From positions 211,966,333-212,030,332 of the forward strand of contig CM048755.1 in assembly GCA_026315105.1 (NCBI GenBank): a DNA stretch of 64,000 nucleotides. The letters run 5' to 3'. Both the position numbers and the translations under genes were made by a program. Source of the stretch: Locusta migratoria (lineage: Eukaryota; Arthropoda; Insecta; Orthoptera; Acrididae). This document shows, piece by piece, positions 33,290 to 44,080 of the stretch. Positions within the stretch are counted from its first letter, which is position 1, and the number at the start of each line of letters is the position of its first letter. The notes beneath the pieces are model-generated. The model saw nothing but the letters and a program-made list of their open reading frames with translations. It made no database searches and had not been told where the DNA came from.

Positions 33290-35720
33290 TTCTTTCTAGA
33301 TCTTCAAATCTGTGTAATTTGTAATTTAATACCACACTTCAATTGCATAAAGCCATTCTGGTTTAACTAATGTGTTGTACTGCTGTGTTTTCAGATTTTT
33401 AGACAGAGACCTCTTGTTGCCCGTTATTGCAAATGCTCCCTTCGCTTTACGTTCTCTTTCTTCTAAAGTGAATTTTTCAAACCCATTTTCTTGAATCGTT
33501 TCTCCTAAATCTTTAAATTTATTTACCCTCTTTATCTGTGTAATGTCTGTTACTAGGATTTCTGGAGAATTTTATATGTCCGACATTTTTTTTTTTTGTC
33601 TACAGAAATTTTTAAACCTCCTTTTCGGGTTGTTTCTTCTTAGCGATAGATTTGTATTTATGCATTTGTTATGTTTTTAGAAGGTTTGTCAAAATTATCC
33701 GGAAATGCTAGGCAGTGAATTTGAATACCTTCGTTATTAGTACCAAATCTTATTGGTCATGGCTTATGTTCTTTTACTTTTTCTTTCAATTGTATTATTG
33801 TTGTCTCTAGGAGGCAACTAAAGAAGAGTGGAGACAGACCATCAATTTGCTTTACACCTCTTTTAATGTCGAATACCATACATATTTCATCTAAAAAGTT
33901 TTCTTTTTAAAAATCAAATGTTCAATTGTTTGTAAAGCTTATAGGACTTAACTACGGGGTCATCACTCCCTAAACTTACAAAGTACTTATGAACTAGCTT
34001 ATGCTAAAGACGGCACAAACATCCATGCCCGAGGGGGGATTCGAACCCCCGACCGCAGCGGCCGTGCAGACCATGCTGGCGCGCCGCAGACCGCTCGACC
34101 ACTGCGGCCGGCTTTTCTTTTGATTTGGTATCAGTGAGCGTTTCACGAATTAGGTTTTCTAGTTAAGTTTTAATGCCAAATTCTCGAATTAGTTTATCTA
34201 GTGTTTCTTCATCAGCCGAGTACAATTCATTTTTTAAACCAATGAAAGTTACAACTATGTCCTTGGAGTTTGTACGTCTGTGAAGTAATGAGGATCTTTG
34301 GTTGAAACTCTGTTCTGAGCAATATCTGCTCTTTCTAAATCCACTGTGATATTCTCGCAAATGCCTATCAAATGTTTCTTCTGCCTTATTTAACAATATT
34401 GTTGAAAATATTTTATAAAGTACTGACAACATAAATATACTTATGTATTTCTCTAAGTCTTGATTATCACCTTTCTTGTGCAAAGGATGGGCAGAGCCAC
34501 TTTCTAAATTCTGGATTCTTTTTAATTTATTATACTTCTTCAAACATGATCTGAAGGTTAGCTATAAATTTTGATTGACACCATTGTAAGAATTCATCTG
34601 GTATCGCTGTTTTTTTATTTTTTTTCTGCTGTTTTAATTTCTTAAGTTGTATGTGGTGGATCTCCTTTTGTGTTTTCATGAAGAAGTGGAAATTCTAGCT
34701 TACAGTTTGGTGATTCACAGTTCAAGAGTTTTTCAAGTACTTTCTTAGCATTTCACAATTATGAGTATTGCTTAGGCCTAATTTACCATTTTCATCTCTG
34801 AATATTTGGGGCTTTATAGTCTGCCTTTTAGATGATTTTTAAAGATTTGATAGAAATTCCGCATGTTGTTTTTAACAAATCCATTGTGACTGTTCAAAAG
34901 GTCGTTTAGCACTCTACATTATTCTTGCTGTTTCTTTCCTTTGCATTTTAAATTCATTAATGCATTTAATATTCCAAGAATATTTCCACTTTACCAATGT
35001 TTTGTTATTTCTGAAACAGTTTCTTCGCAGGTTTGATTCCACCAGTCTTCTTAATTTTTGTTGATGAAAATGCATTTTTGATGCCCTGTTGACTTCTTTG
35101 GTTAATTTACCTGATTTACGTACTTTCATTTCTTCTTGAAAATGTTTTATTGCTTCCTTTGTGACTTCGAGCCAGTCAGTGTTACACTTTCTGCGGTCTC
35201 ATTTTGTTTTTATTACGGAGACGATTCAGTTTAATTTTAATCAGGTAATGATCAGAGTCGATTTCACTGTTTCTTGCCATTTTTACAGTCATAACTTCTT
35301 CAATATTGCTTTGAGAAATAGCTATATTACCTCAGTGAAACTCACCTTCCATAGGATTAGGTAATATCCACATTTTTGCTTTTCTTGGCAGTTCCCAGAA
35401 TACTTCTAGATTACCCGAATTTTCCTTATAGTTATCACGAATTGGGGCATTGGAATAAACAAAAGTACACAGTTTATTTTTTCATTTCACTATGAAAACA
35501 GATAGCCCTTTGAACGACATTTAAGTTGTGTCACTTTATCTTCCAAACTTTTTGAATATAGAATACGGTACCAAGTTCTGTAATGTCTTTCACAATTATT
35601 ATGACAGGTTTACCTCTAAAAATTCTTTCGGCTTTTATTTCTGTAACATTTTCATCCAAGAACTCTATCTTTTGTACTGATAAAATTGTTATTTTCTGCT
35701 TATCTAAGAGAATTTCAAGT
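33290..35720 (-). pseudogene. RTE-like LINE remnant, heavily decayed
   Basis: Minus-strand blocks: a pre-RT linker (MHFHQQKLRRLVESNLRRNC, 35129-34914); RT fingers (HPLHKKGDNQDLEKYISIFM, SVLYKIFSTILLNKAEETFD and YHSGFRKSRYCSEQSFNQRS with DIVVTFIGLKNELYSADEET, 34543-34163); and a palm block near 33720-33830 reading IQIHCLAFPDN, where LAFADD is expected. The order fits an endonuclease-RT of the kind also seen at 59460-64000. Upstream sequence to about 35720 is probably decayed endonuclease. A SINE-A interrupts it at 33908-34112. The catalytic Asp pair is damaged. Confidence 0.75.
33908..34112 (-). repeat. SINE-A nested in the LINE
   Basis: Minus-strand SINE-A ('gcttataggacttaactacg', 'ccatgcccgaggggggattc', 'gaccactgcggccggc'). 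TTTTCTTTT lies at 33899-33907 and 34113-34121. Confidence 0.92.
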
Positions 35721-35887
35721 TTTTGGGAATAAGTTTACATCCAAGATTCTTGCAAAGAAGTTCTTTCTGTTTACCAGAGTTTGGTAATAACGTTAAATCC
35801 ACGATGCTTGCAAAGAATTTCTATTTTGAATCTGAGTTCGGAAGGATACCTAGGATGTTCCGATTCACCCTTACTGTGGATGTTGGG

Positions 35888-36086
35888 GCCAGCCGCGGTG
35901 GCCGAGGGGACTGAGGCCCTCCAGTCACGGTCTGCACGGCCACTACGGTCGGGGGTTCGAATCCCCTCTCGGGCATGGATATTTGCGCCGTCCTTAGTAT
36001 TAGTTAGTTCATAAGTAGTTTGTAAGTTTAGGAACTGATGACCCCGTAGTTAAGTCCCATAAGCTTAACAAACATTTGAACATTTT
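35888..36086 (+). repeat. SINE-A with 13-bp target duplication
   Basis: Plus-strand SINE-A with 'gccgcggtggccgagggga', B-box 'gggttcgaatcccc', 'cgggcatggatatt' and tail 'aacaaacatttgaacatt'. TGTGGATGTTGGG is duplicated at 35875-35887 and 36087-36099. Confidence 0.95.
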
Positions 36087-36099
36087 TGTGGATGTTGGG

Positions 36100-36814
36100 A
36101 GTCCGTAGAATCTTAGACTTCGATTCACTGCATGAACCAATTGTGGCTTCCTTTTTTGAGTTACCACCCAGGGTAGTGCTCACTTGTAGCATAGTTTGCA
36201 TTCTGAAATTGAACTTTTACACAGTACGTGTTAGGAAATAAATTCCAAGACAATATCGGATTGTTTGTCGGTGATGATTATATGTTGTGGTTTTCTCCAT
36301 TACGTTCTTCCGTTCTCTCTGGCGTTGGGAGTTAGGATTCCTCTTCCGCGTTTAAGGCCCGTAACCATAGTCAGGGGCCCTGAAAAGGTGCTACCATCTG
36401 GAGGAAGAGGGACCCAGGGTTTTTACGAGTTGTTACTCCTCCGCCTCCTCCTTCCTCATCACTTTCTAGATGAGGCCCCAGGCTTCGCACCGGCAGTGGT
36501 GGAGTAAACTTTTTATTCTTATGCTAATATATATTCATGTTGCAGCTGTAATCTTCTCTGCCAAGTCAGAGTCATAACATTATATCATCCATTATTTTCA
36601 AAGCGATCCTAGCTGTTGCTGTGTGCGCTTTATATTACAGCATGGGAATTTCAAAATAATTATGTGTCAGTGTGCAGGAAGACAGATAATGGGGGAATGT
36701 TTTCAGCATTTGCACTATTATTAATAAATTGTGAGAAGTTAGCATTATTACAAAAAGATAAAGGTGTTCCTCCATTTTACGGCCTAAGAAATCCTAATTG
36801 ATCGCCTCTAAAGG
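36100..36814. other. No gene recognised
   Basis: Unassigned. A moderately GC-rich patch at 36320-36505 ('ggaggaagagggacccaggg', 'tgaggccccaggcttcgcac') forms an 80-codon chance frame without motifs. Confidence 0.35.
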
Positions 36815-37060
36815 AACGGAAGGAAGATCAGGGTTTAACGTCACGTTGATATCGTGGTCATTACAGACAATGCAAAAGTTCGGATAGTTTGTCAAAATTA
36901 GTGAAGTAAATCGGCCGTGCCCTTTGAAAGGAACCAGCCTGGCATTTGCCTGGAGCGATTTACAAAAAATCGGAAAACCTATCAGTATAGCCGGAGGATA
37001 ATTTGAACCGTCGTCCTCGCGAATACTAGTCGAGTTTGTTACAACTGCGATCCTCGCACG
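36815..37060 (-). repeat. SINE-D, diverged
   Basis: Minus-strand SINE-D: 'ggaaggaagatcagggttta' at the tail, 'aaatcggccgtgccctttga', 'cctggcatttgcctggagcg', then the head complement 'aatttgaaccgtcgtcctcg'. It matches the complement of the copy at 4457-4686. Confidence 0.8.
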
Positions 37061-37080
37061 ATAGGAACAGAAAGTACGTT

Positions 37081-38598
37081 GTTGTTGGTGGTGGAATGCT
37101 TTAGGGGGGACGTTGTAATACATTACGCTACATATACGTAATAGTGTAGTGATTTTATATCCGTTTCTGTAAGTCTAAATAATGTGAACATACTACTCAA
37201 GTTGCTTGGTAAGCCAGAGATTGATCTCGTTCATTATATTCCTAAGTACTGACTGTCTTCACCGATAATCTACTGCAATAATTTTCATTCTCCTATCTTA
37301 ATGGTTTGGGTTCTTTTCTCACTATTCTTAACGGTTATCTTAAAATTTCTAAGACGATGTCAGACAGAGCATCAATAATCGGTTATTGACATTATATTAC
37401 TCTTACAGCTGCGTGAAAGAGGAAACCCTTGAAACTCTACTGACCTCAGGTATTATAAAGTATAGAGGAATAACGGATGATGTAGAAGGGTAAATATATG
37501 AATCTGAAGTAGCGGACCCTTGTCCGGAAACGACCGAATAGACAGTTTCGGGCAAAAATCGTTCTGATACTTCTAACTGTGGAATAGATGAACCGGTATT
37601 GTTAATGCTAAGATTGTAGGGTGGGCAGATTCCTGTAACATATGCCGTTTATCCCATTTGTTATTCTTTGGCGTTGTGGTTCCAACATGGTGAAGCATCA
37701 CCTCAGTTTGAACTGAGGATACGTAACTACCTGGAGCAACCATTTCCTGAAAAGTAGATAAGAAGGGTAAGTCTTGTTTCGTGACCGGCACGTTCCCCTG
37801 GTTTCACCCTACTTGATTTCTTATTGTGGAAACATGTGGGGAGTCTTGTGTACGAGGCGCTTGTCCAGAAGAAAATATCCTGGCAGGAAGTCTCTCTGCC
37901 TGCGCCACTAGTCAAACGAAACCCTGCTGCTATGCCAGAATTGACTCCGGGGACGCCATTTTGATCAATTTTTACAATCGTACTATGTCTCAGATTGTGA
38001 GTAGACGTAGAGCTTTCGGTCTATCTAACATCAAGTTACTTGCACCGTAAGGAAAAGATAGGAAAGTATTGGCCACTATTCAGAAGAAATCGTGTTAGTG
38101 TGGGTGTGTTTCGGAAGTTGGGGCTGTTAGTTTGAGCACTGCGCAAGGCTAAGGAGCTCTCGACAATATTTCTGCTTATAACTATCGACCCGGTCGTTTG
38201 CAGTTCGGTGCAAAAACATTTTCGTAACAATAATTGAGGTGGTTATTTAGTCGTATATCGCAGGACCGAAAGCTGGGGCAGCATAATTCAAAACACATTG
38301 CATGCAATGTATTGCATTTTCTTTCTCTGTTTTTGACATTACAGATCAATATCATCACAACAAATTAGCCACGATTACGCACAGGAGTTTATTAACGCTT
38401 GGCTGTTTTCGTTGTTTGCTTTAGAAGCGTTAGTGTTTGTTATACTTTGCATTTAGTCTTCACTGCATCATATTCCGTGTCAATAGAATGACGAACCTAG
38501 AGTTCATACTTTTGTGTAAATCAGAAAATTCTACTTGGTTTCATATGGTGATACTATATGGTATAATATTGAATTCTTGTATATTCATGTCAGTGTTC

Positions 38599-38635
<37 letters not shown>

Positions 38636-39504
38636 GGGAAGTTTATCCATTTATGATTGATGTAAATGTATTCTTATCTGTCAAATAACTGAAGTCGTAT
38701 TACCAGTGGGATTCGATTGTCGAACATCTAAATCCAGTTATTTTAGTCAGCTTCAATTTTAATGTTGATACAGAAAATAAATTTTCTTTCGGATAGGACA
38801 AGTTTAGTTCAGGGCGAGGCAGCGAATACATGTCATCCCAAATTTGTAAAGAGTGAAAAATACTTCAACGAATGGTTTTAGTTAAGCTAAAGCTAACAAC
38901 GCAAGAAATTTTGAACGTTTATAGTAACCGAATTAAGGTACTGCGAGAGTACATAATTTTCGATAAGTTGGATACGGGATATATCCTTTTGATGCCATAA
39001 GTGCGAAGTTCCCTGCACCCACTTCGCCCTACATAAATGAGTAATCGTGTTGTTGATTAATAAGAGTGCATAGGGTAATGTTTCAGGGAAGAATGCAGGT
39101 CCACAAATCTTGAATATGATATTGTATGTTTTTTCTGTGTATTGTTATATGTTTGAGGTTCGTTTAGGACATACTGCGGTGTTTGATATTCGTTAGAAAA
39201 TGTCTGTGTGTCCCAGAAGGTACGGCAAGGAGCTACCAAATGTGCATGGACGTAGTAAAGAGGGCCGGAAAATGAGGAGTGTCTAACATATTCAATGAGC
39301 ACCAGTTTAAAGATTATCCTACTGACAGAAGTAAATTATAAATATGCAATATAGTATTATTTAAGAATAATTCTACATATTTCTAACGATAACAAAAGTA
39401 ATAATAATTTAAGAATATACTCATATTGCTTTGCATAAAATTTTTATGATATTGTTACTTTGTGGCGACGTTTTGTTTGCACCTTATTAGCTGTAATAAA
39501 GATC
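37081..39504. other. No gene recognised
   Basis: About 2.4 kb without recognisable coding sequence. Open frames are under 85 codons and lack motifs. It contains one AAT microsatellite at 38599-38633. Confidence 0.4.
38599..38633. repeat. (AAT)n microsatellite
   Basis: About eleven tandem AAT/TAA units. Confidence 0.97.
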
Positions 39505-39519
39505 ACTGTAATATTAGTA

Positions 39520-39562
39520 TTACGAAAATTTCTCGGCCCCGTCTCTGACAAAATTTTCGTAA
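39520..39562. repeat. Hairpin, also present at 42176-42218
   Basis: Arms TTACGAAAATTT (39520-39531) and AAATTTTCGTAA (39551-39562) enclose 'ctcggccccgtctctgac'. The same hairpin, with the loop in the complementary orientation, occurs at 42176-42218. Both copies are followed by 'tattaaa(g/a)tggccttt'. Confidence 0.85.
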
Positions 39563-39958
39563 AACTCATATTAAAGTGGCCTTTAGTACAACTAATAAGC
39601 TACAAACAAAACTGCGCTACAAAAGTTGGGACAAACGAAGATAAATATAAGAAAATCGTGGGTTTAAAAACTTCACTGCGGGGAATGGGAAAGGTTTTAT
39701 GTTGGGCAAATGGGTAGATCTTTATTGCTGGGTTTCGCGAGCATACTGGCAGCCATAATAAAACTACCTTTAGAGAACACATACACATGAGAAATCATTC
39801 AATTAAAGGCATTAATCAGAGCATGAAGATCTGTCATAAAGCTCCTAGAGGAAAGAAATTAAACGTTTTAGAAAGTATACTGTTATATAAACATGTAAAA
39901 CACCAAAGCAAGGATGCGGTGTATTATTTGTTGATGATTTTCTTTATGTTTTTCCGTT

Positions 39959-39992
39959 TTGATGATGGCGGCAAGTCCCGCCGAAACCGGTT
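39959..39992 (+). ncRNA. Hammerhead-ribozyme-like core (Penelope-associated)
   Basis: The order TTGATGA (for CUGAUGA), stem II GGCGG(967-971)/CCGCC(978-982), GAAA (39983-39986) and ACCGGT (39986-39991) followed by T fits a type I hammerhead with a minimal palindromic stem III and a GUU cleavage triplet. The first core C is T here, so this copy is probably inactive. Such motifs are known in Penelope-like elements. Confidence 0.5.
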
Positions 39993-40099
39993 ATACCAAG
40001 TGGAAATTATGAATACACTATCTTAGCAATATCATAACAGTTTTTTCATAATAGTTTGTCTTTACAGATTCTCTGGCATTATCGCAAGAAGGGTTTTAG

Positions 40100-40849
40100 G
40101 ACTTCCAGGTTTTGAAAGATACATCTGGACTAGAAGCAAGAGTGTTTTGCACGAACGTTTACACCAAGCATATAAATGCATGCAGGGGGAAAGTGTAATT
40201 CTTCTTTTCAAGAATCAGCCTATATTTTATTCTTATTATCAATCTGTGAAGTGATAGTCTATTAAAACGGCAAACAAAAATTATCTAGCAAGAAATGTCT
40301 TTATTATTTCAATCATTGTTTTGCATTCCAAACTATTCTGACAGGTAATGTTTAGAAAAATTGCAGTATTACTCACAATAGCTTCTATGTCGCTATATAC
40401 AGCTAGCAAGCTTCTCCCATCTAACACATGATATTTTTGAAATAGCATGCCAATAAAATCTTGATTTAAATATTCATGGTATCCCTCAACATTTAATGTA
40501 AATTAAAATTTTACGTATACATGTCCTTGCAATATCCATTAATACCCATGAAATTCGGTTTCACGCATTAAAATCACAGCCCTCAACAGTTTTATAATAA
40601 TGTGAACAATGTACCTTTTTTCCTATGATCTTTTCACCAGCGAGATTTCACTCAATTGTGATTGTTTCTGTGTACCTGTCAGGTCTATAATACTAAAAAA
40701 TCTTTGGTCAAACGTGGGATAATTCTTTTTGCATGCAGTTGATACTTTCTTGCGGCTGCTATGTTCATTCCAAAGTCACACATTTCCTATTATATGTGCG
40801 TAATCGTCCTCTGCCGAATTTTGTTTTAGTTTTTTAACCCATGATTGTG
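40100..40849. other. No gene recognised
   Basis: Sequence between the two inverted Penelope-like fragments. It is AT-rich with no coding motif. Confidence 0.4.
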
Positions 40850-40894
40850 ACTGTTATGATATTGCCCAAAATCGCTTATTTAAAATTTCCATTT

Positions 40895-40940
40895 GTTTTA
40901 ACCGGTTTCGGCGGGTCTTGTCGCCATCATCAGAACAAAA
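40895..40940 (-). ncRNA. Hammerhead-ribozyme-like core, complete C-box
   Basis: On the minus strand: CTGATGA (40933-40927), a short stem II GGCG/CGCC around 'acaagacc', GAAA, the palindrome ACCGGT and T. The bases before CTGATGA ('tttgtt') can pair with 'aacaaa' downstream of the presumed cleavage site, giving a stem I. All core boxes are present, so this is the best hammerhead candidate of the window. Confidence 0.6.
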
Positions 40941-41056
40941 AAACACATAGAAGTTCACCAAAAACTAATGCACCTGCATTGCTAATGTCAGTAATTACTA
41001 AAAATCTTAAGGTGTAAACACAGTCTACATACCTGTGGCAACGTAATTTTCCCAAC

Positions 41057-41240
41057 GAAAGCTTATGGTACTTAATTGCGGAGTCGTCGGTCCCTAAACT
41101 TACAAACTACTTATGAACTAACTTATACTAAAGACAGCACAAACATCCATGCCCGAGGGAGGAGTCGAACCCCCGACGGGGAACGGCCTCGCGCATCGGA
41201 GCATAGAGCCTCAATGCGATCGGCCACTCCGCCGCGGCTG
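41057..41240 (-). repeat. SINE-E in the second Penelope-like fragment
   Basis: Minus-strand SINE with a SINE-A tail ('cttacaaactacttatgaac', 'catgcccgagggaggagtcg') but a different head, 'ggggaacggcctcgcgca' and 'cggccactccgccgcggc'. The same head occurs at 49033-49232, so this is a separate subfamily. Confidence 0.88.
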
Positions 41241-41927
41241 CAAACCGTATTGCGCATTTGTCAGTTACATAAAATCTGTTAATCAAATGGCAAAATCGCA
41301 CTTTATTGTCCCCACAACACGTGTCGCTTCCGACACGCGTCCTCCTAGTGTGCTATCCTCATGTCTCATTATACACAACCGTGCCAGCTCGCGATAGCTT
41401 CAAGAGCACACAGCTATCAACCTGATTGCTAGGTGGCATACACGAGTCAAGATGTTTCTCCTAATTAGCAGTATATCTCTGCTACAGTACCTATCGCGTG
41501 ATAGGAATATTTCTGATCTAGTACATCATCAAAAATGCTGAAGGAATTATCTACTGTAAACGACCATTGAGTGCAATTTTGCTTTGGTGTTTTAAATGTT
41601 TATATATGTACATTATTCCTAAAATGTTTATTTCATTTCGGAGATTTATACAAGATCTTCATGCTCTGACGAATGTCTTTGATTGTATGATTTCTTATGA
41701 TTGTGTTCTCCAGAGGTAATTTTATTATGGTTGCCAGTATGCTCTCGAAACCTAGCAAAAAACGACCTACCCATTTTCCCAACATAAAAGTATTCAAAAT
41801 CCCTGCTGTAAATTTTTTAAAAGAACGATTTTTTTATATTTATCCTCGTTAGTCCCAACTTTGTAGCGCAGTTTTGTTTGTAGCTTTTTAGTTGTACTAA
41901 AGGCAACTTTAATATTACATAAGCTGT

Positions 41928-42094
41928 TTATTGAAGCATCTGCTATTAGATAAAATAAATGTGTCTGGTAATAGCAGGAGTCAGCCACATTTATTTTATC
42001 TAAATGCATTTTTGCTAATCTGTTTTCATACCTTTTTATCTATGATGCTCCAAGACCGAAACTAGTCATTTGTTAAGGATTTAATAAACAGCTA
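41928..42094. repeat. Nested inverted repeats
   Basis: Perfect 18-bp arms (TTAGATAAAATAAATGTG at 41946-41963 and its complement at 41986-42003) enclose 22 bases. Outer arms 'agctgtttatt' near 41928 and 'aataaacagct' near 42084 are also complementary. A hammerhead-like fragment lies between the inner and outer right arms. Confidence 0.8.
42039..42069 (+). ncRNA. Possible decayed hammerhead core
   Basis: 'ctatgatg' resembles a damaged C-box. It is followed by 'ctccaagacc', GAAA (42058-42061) and the palindrome ACTAGT then C, which would give a GUC cleavage triplet. Stem II is not convincing. It is listed because GAAA plus a 6-base palindrome plus a cleavable triplet repeats the arrangement of the two other cores. 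Confidence 0.25.
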
Positions 42095-42175
42095 ATGGTT
42101 TAAGATGCATTTTAAGAAATATATAACGGCTGTTAATTCTCACCTTACCAAAACATTGGAACTTTTACATTAGTC

Positions 42176-42218
42176 TTACGAAAATTTTGTCAGAGACGGA
42201 GCCGAGAAATTTTCGTAA
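42176..42218. repeat. Hairpin matching 39520-39562
   Basis: Arms TTACGAAAATTTT and AAATTTTCGTAA around 'gtcagagacggagccgag', the complement of the loop at 39532-39549. Confidence 0.85.
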
Positions 42219-42498
42219 AAGTAATATTAAAATGGCCTTTATAAGCTCGTTCGATTGGAATCGGCTAGAGCGCACTGCTGTAATTCGTTGATTATATCTG
42301 AAACGTCAACTCTTATGTTCATTTTCAATAATATAACTTTCTGTCCAAATATGGTTTTGGAGCTAAAGTAGGTGCTTACATACTTGCTGATAAATTTATT
42401 AATTTTTTGAGTATTCTCGAATGGTTATGGCTTCATTAATCAATTATTCAATATTTATTGATCGCTGTTCCTCAATTTGTGGGGCGGCCGGTAGTTCA

Positions 42499-42697
42499 AA
42501 AATGTTCAAATGTTTGTTAAGCTTATGGGACTTAACCACGGGGTCATCAGACCCTAAACTTACAAACTACTTATGAACTACTTACAAACTAGGACGGCAC
42601 AAATATCCATGCCCGAGGGGGGGTTTGAACCCCCGACCGTAGTGGCCGTGCTGACCGTGACTGGAGCGCCTCAGTCACCTCGGCCACCGCGGCCGGC
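42499..42697 (-). repeat. SINE-A with 12-bp target duplication
   Basis: Full minus-strand SINE-A. GCCGGTAGTTCA lies at 42487-42498 and 42698-42709. Its head and linker are almost the same as the copy at 18481-18669 ('gaactacttacaaactagga' in both), pointing to a shared recent source. Confidence 0.95.
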
Positions 42698-42880
42698 GCC
42701 GGTAGTTCAATTTGCTGCGACGCTAGCCTCCGTAAAGATTCATAATCCTTCCTGCGTGTGATTTTTATCTACCGCTGTCATTTATAGAGGTCTCACTGGA
42801 GATTATGCATATTTATGCGTAGCTTTGTGGCAACTGGACATCACGTGATATTCTTCTGGCATACGGGAGAGTTGGGAAAA

Positions 42881-43010
42881 AAGTTAAAATGTTTCTAAGG
42901 GACCACACTACTGTGATTATCGAACTCTAGGCTTACAAACTACTTAAACTAACCTAAGGACAACACACACACACCCATCTCAGAGGGAGGACTAGGAATC
43001 TCCGGCGGGA
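42881..43010 (-). repeat. Truncated tRNA-derived SINE
   Basis: Minus-strand B-like tail and linker ('aggcttacaaactacttaaa', 'ctaacctaaggacaacacac', 'gagggaggactagga'). The A-box half of the head is missing. Confidence 0.7.
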
Positions 43011-43157
43011 ATAGTTATAATTCGCTTTCCTAAATCATCTTTCAAAATCGTCTTTAATTTAACTTTGAGTTAATATTAGCTGGAGAGCATCTGAACTCCA
43101 CGAGGCGTGTTATTTTGCCAACGAAATGTATATGGTTTTTGTCTCCTTTTCGACTGT

Positions 43158-43493
43158 CTAATAATCCGCACTGTCGGAAAAATTTTCAACTTCTTCATCT
43201 ACTTCATCAGAATGAACGTCAGTAGAACGAATCATTTCTCCATTCATCTCTACCGCAGACTGATGGCATTTTTCTCTAGTCCCCATTGTAACTGTAGACT
43301 CATTACTCATAATTCCGTATAAATAAGGACCGATTTTCAAAATATTATCGTAACACACGACCTGAAGTTTTGCAACGGAATTATGCACTAAATCATCATC
43401 GTATTCATCTTCCAAAGTATTCAAAGTATTCGTATCAGTCTCCGTTTTTCCAGTAAAAATGTAAAAATTGTGATATTCAAAACATTCACACAT
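43158..43493 (-). CDS. Hypothetical acidic open frame
   Basis: An open frame of 111 codons that I do not recognise. It has a run of acidic residues near the N-terminus (LEDEYDDDLV), a hydrophobic middle (YDNILKIGPYLYGIM) and a strongly acidic C-terminus (DVHSDEVDEEVENFSDSADY). Amino acid use looks more protein-like than in neighbouring frames. There is no signal peptide, membrane helix or catalytic motif. It could be an exon or the remnant of an element-encoded protein; flanking splice sites were not evident. A chance frame is possible. Confidence 0.3.
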   Translation of the reverse strand: MCECFEYHNFYIFTGKTETDTNTLNTLEDEYDDDLVHNSVAKLQVVCYDNILKIGPYLYGIMSNESTVTMGTREKCHQSAVEMNGEMIRSTDVHSDEVDEEVENFSDSADY

Positions 43494-43689
43494 ACATTAT
43501 TTTTATGGGAACATTTTCAATGTCTCACCTTTACGCACTTTGACTGCAGAGTGGGCGTCACAGTGCGTCTACGGTTCGAAGTGTTCAGGTGCAAAGCAGT
43601 TCTGACACTTCACAGGATTGCTGGGATCTCGACAGTTATATATTTTCGGAAAAGCTCTATCTGTTTGGTTGTTCAATTGTCGAAAACTA

Positions 43690-44080
43690 TAAATATAATC
43701 TACATCTATAGGTATATCTAAATTTATATACATATCTGCATCTATAATACGCCCGCCACGGCTGTTTGGCGGAGGGTACTTTGTGTGCCACTAAATTTTC
43801 CTACTCTTCCTGTTACATCGAGGATGGGAGAAACGACAGCCGGTAACCCTCCGTGTGGCGTGTTTTCGAGAGATATACATAGAGGTAAACAATACATCGG
43901 TTGAATCCTTGAGGAACGTACTCATAAATTTGACGGTAACCCAAACCTTAATGCAGGACACCTCTCTTGCAGCGTCTGCCATTGGAGCTGGCCGATCTTC
44001 TGCGACTTTATAGCTCTTGCTAAATGAACTTGTAACGAAGCGTGCTGCCCTTCTTTGGTTCTTCTCTACTTACCCTCTCA
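43690..44080 (-). mobile_element. LINE 3' end, decayed
   Basis: On the minus strand a C-terminal RT-protein remnant reads AIKSQKIGQLQWQTLQERCP and ends near 'ggcacacaaagtaccctccg' and 'ccaaacagccgtggcgggcg'. Hexamer-like repeats of the atctacatctatag type close the 3' end (43700-43745). The same ending ('aaggtaccctccgctaaact', 'gtagatgtag') is seen at 62050-62112. Confidence 0.7.

Larger units (their letters stand above)
39505..40050 (+). mobile_element. Penelope-like element fragment (GIY-YIG end)
   Basis: Plus-strand coding remnant of a Penelope-like retroelement C-terminus: LQTKLRYKVGTNEDKYKK-type text (here NCATKVGTNEDKYKKIVGLK), then FYVGQMGRS and after a frameshift FIAGFREHTGSHNKTTFREH, ICHKAPRGKKLNVLESILLY and KHVKHQSKDAV. 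The YVG...GRS...RFREH pattern is the GIY-YIG endonuclease of Penelope-like elements. A hammerhead-like core follows at 39959-39992 and matches the second copy. The RT domain is absent. Confidence 0.8.
40850..41990 (-). mobile_element. Second Penelope-like fragment, inverted
   Basis: The minus strand reads KVAFSTTKKLQTKLRYKVGT and NEDKYKK (near 41900-41840), then FYVGKMGRSFFARFREH in one frame (about 41790-41740) and TGNHNKITSGEHNHKKSYNQ. The GIY-YIG motif is better kept than in the plus-strand copy. Downstream on the same strand, after a SINE insertion, lies the hammerhead-like core at 40895-40940 and the word 'gcaatatcataacagt' shared with the first copy. The two copies point towards each other. 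Confidence 0.82.
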
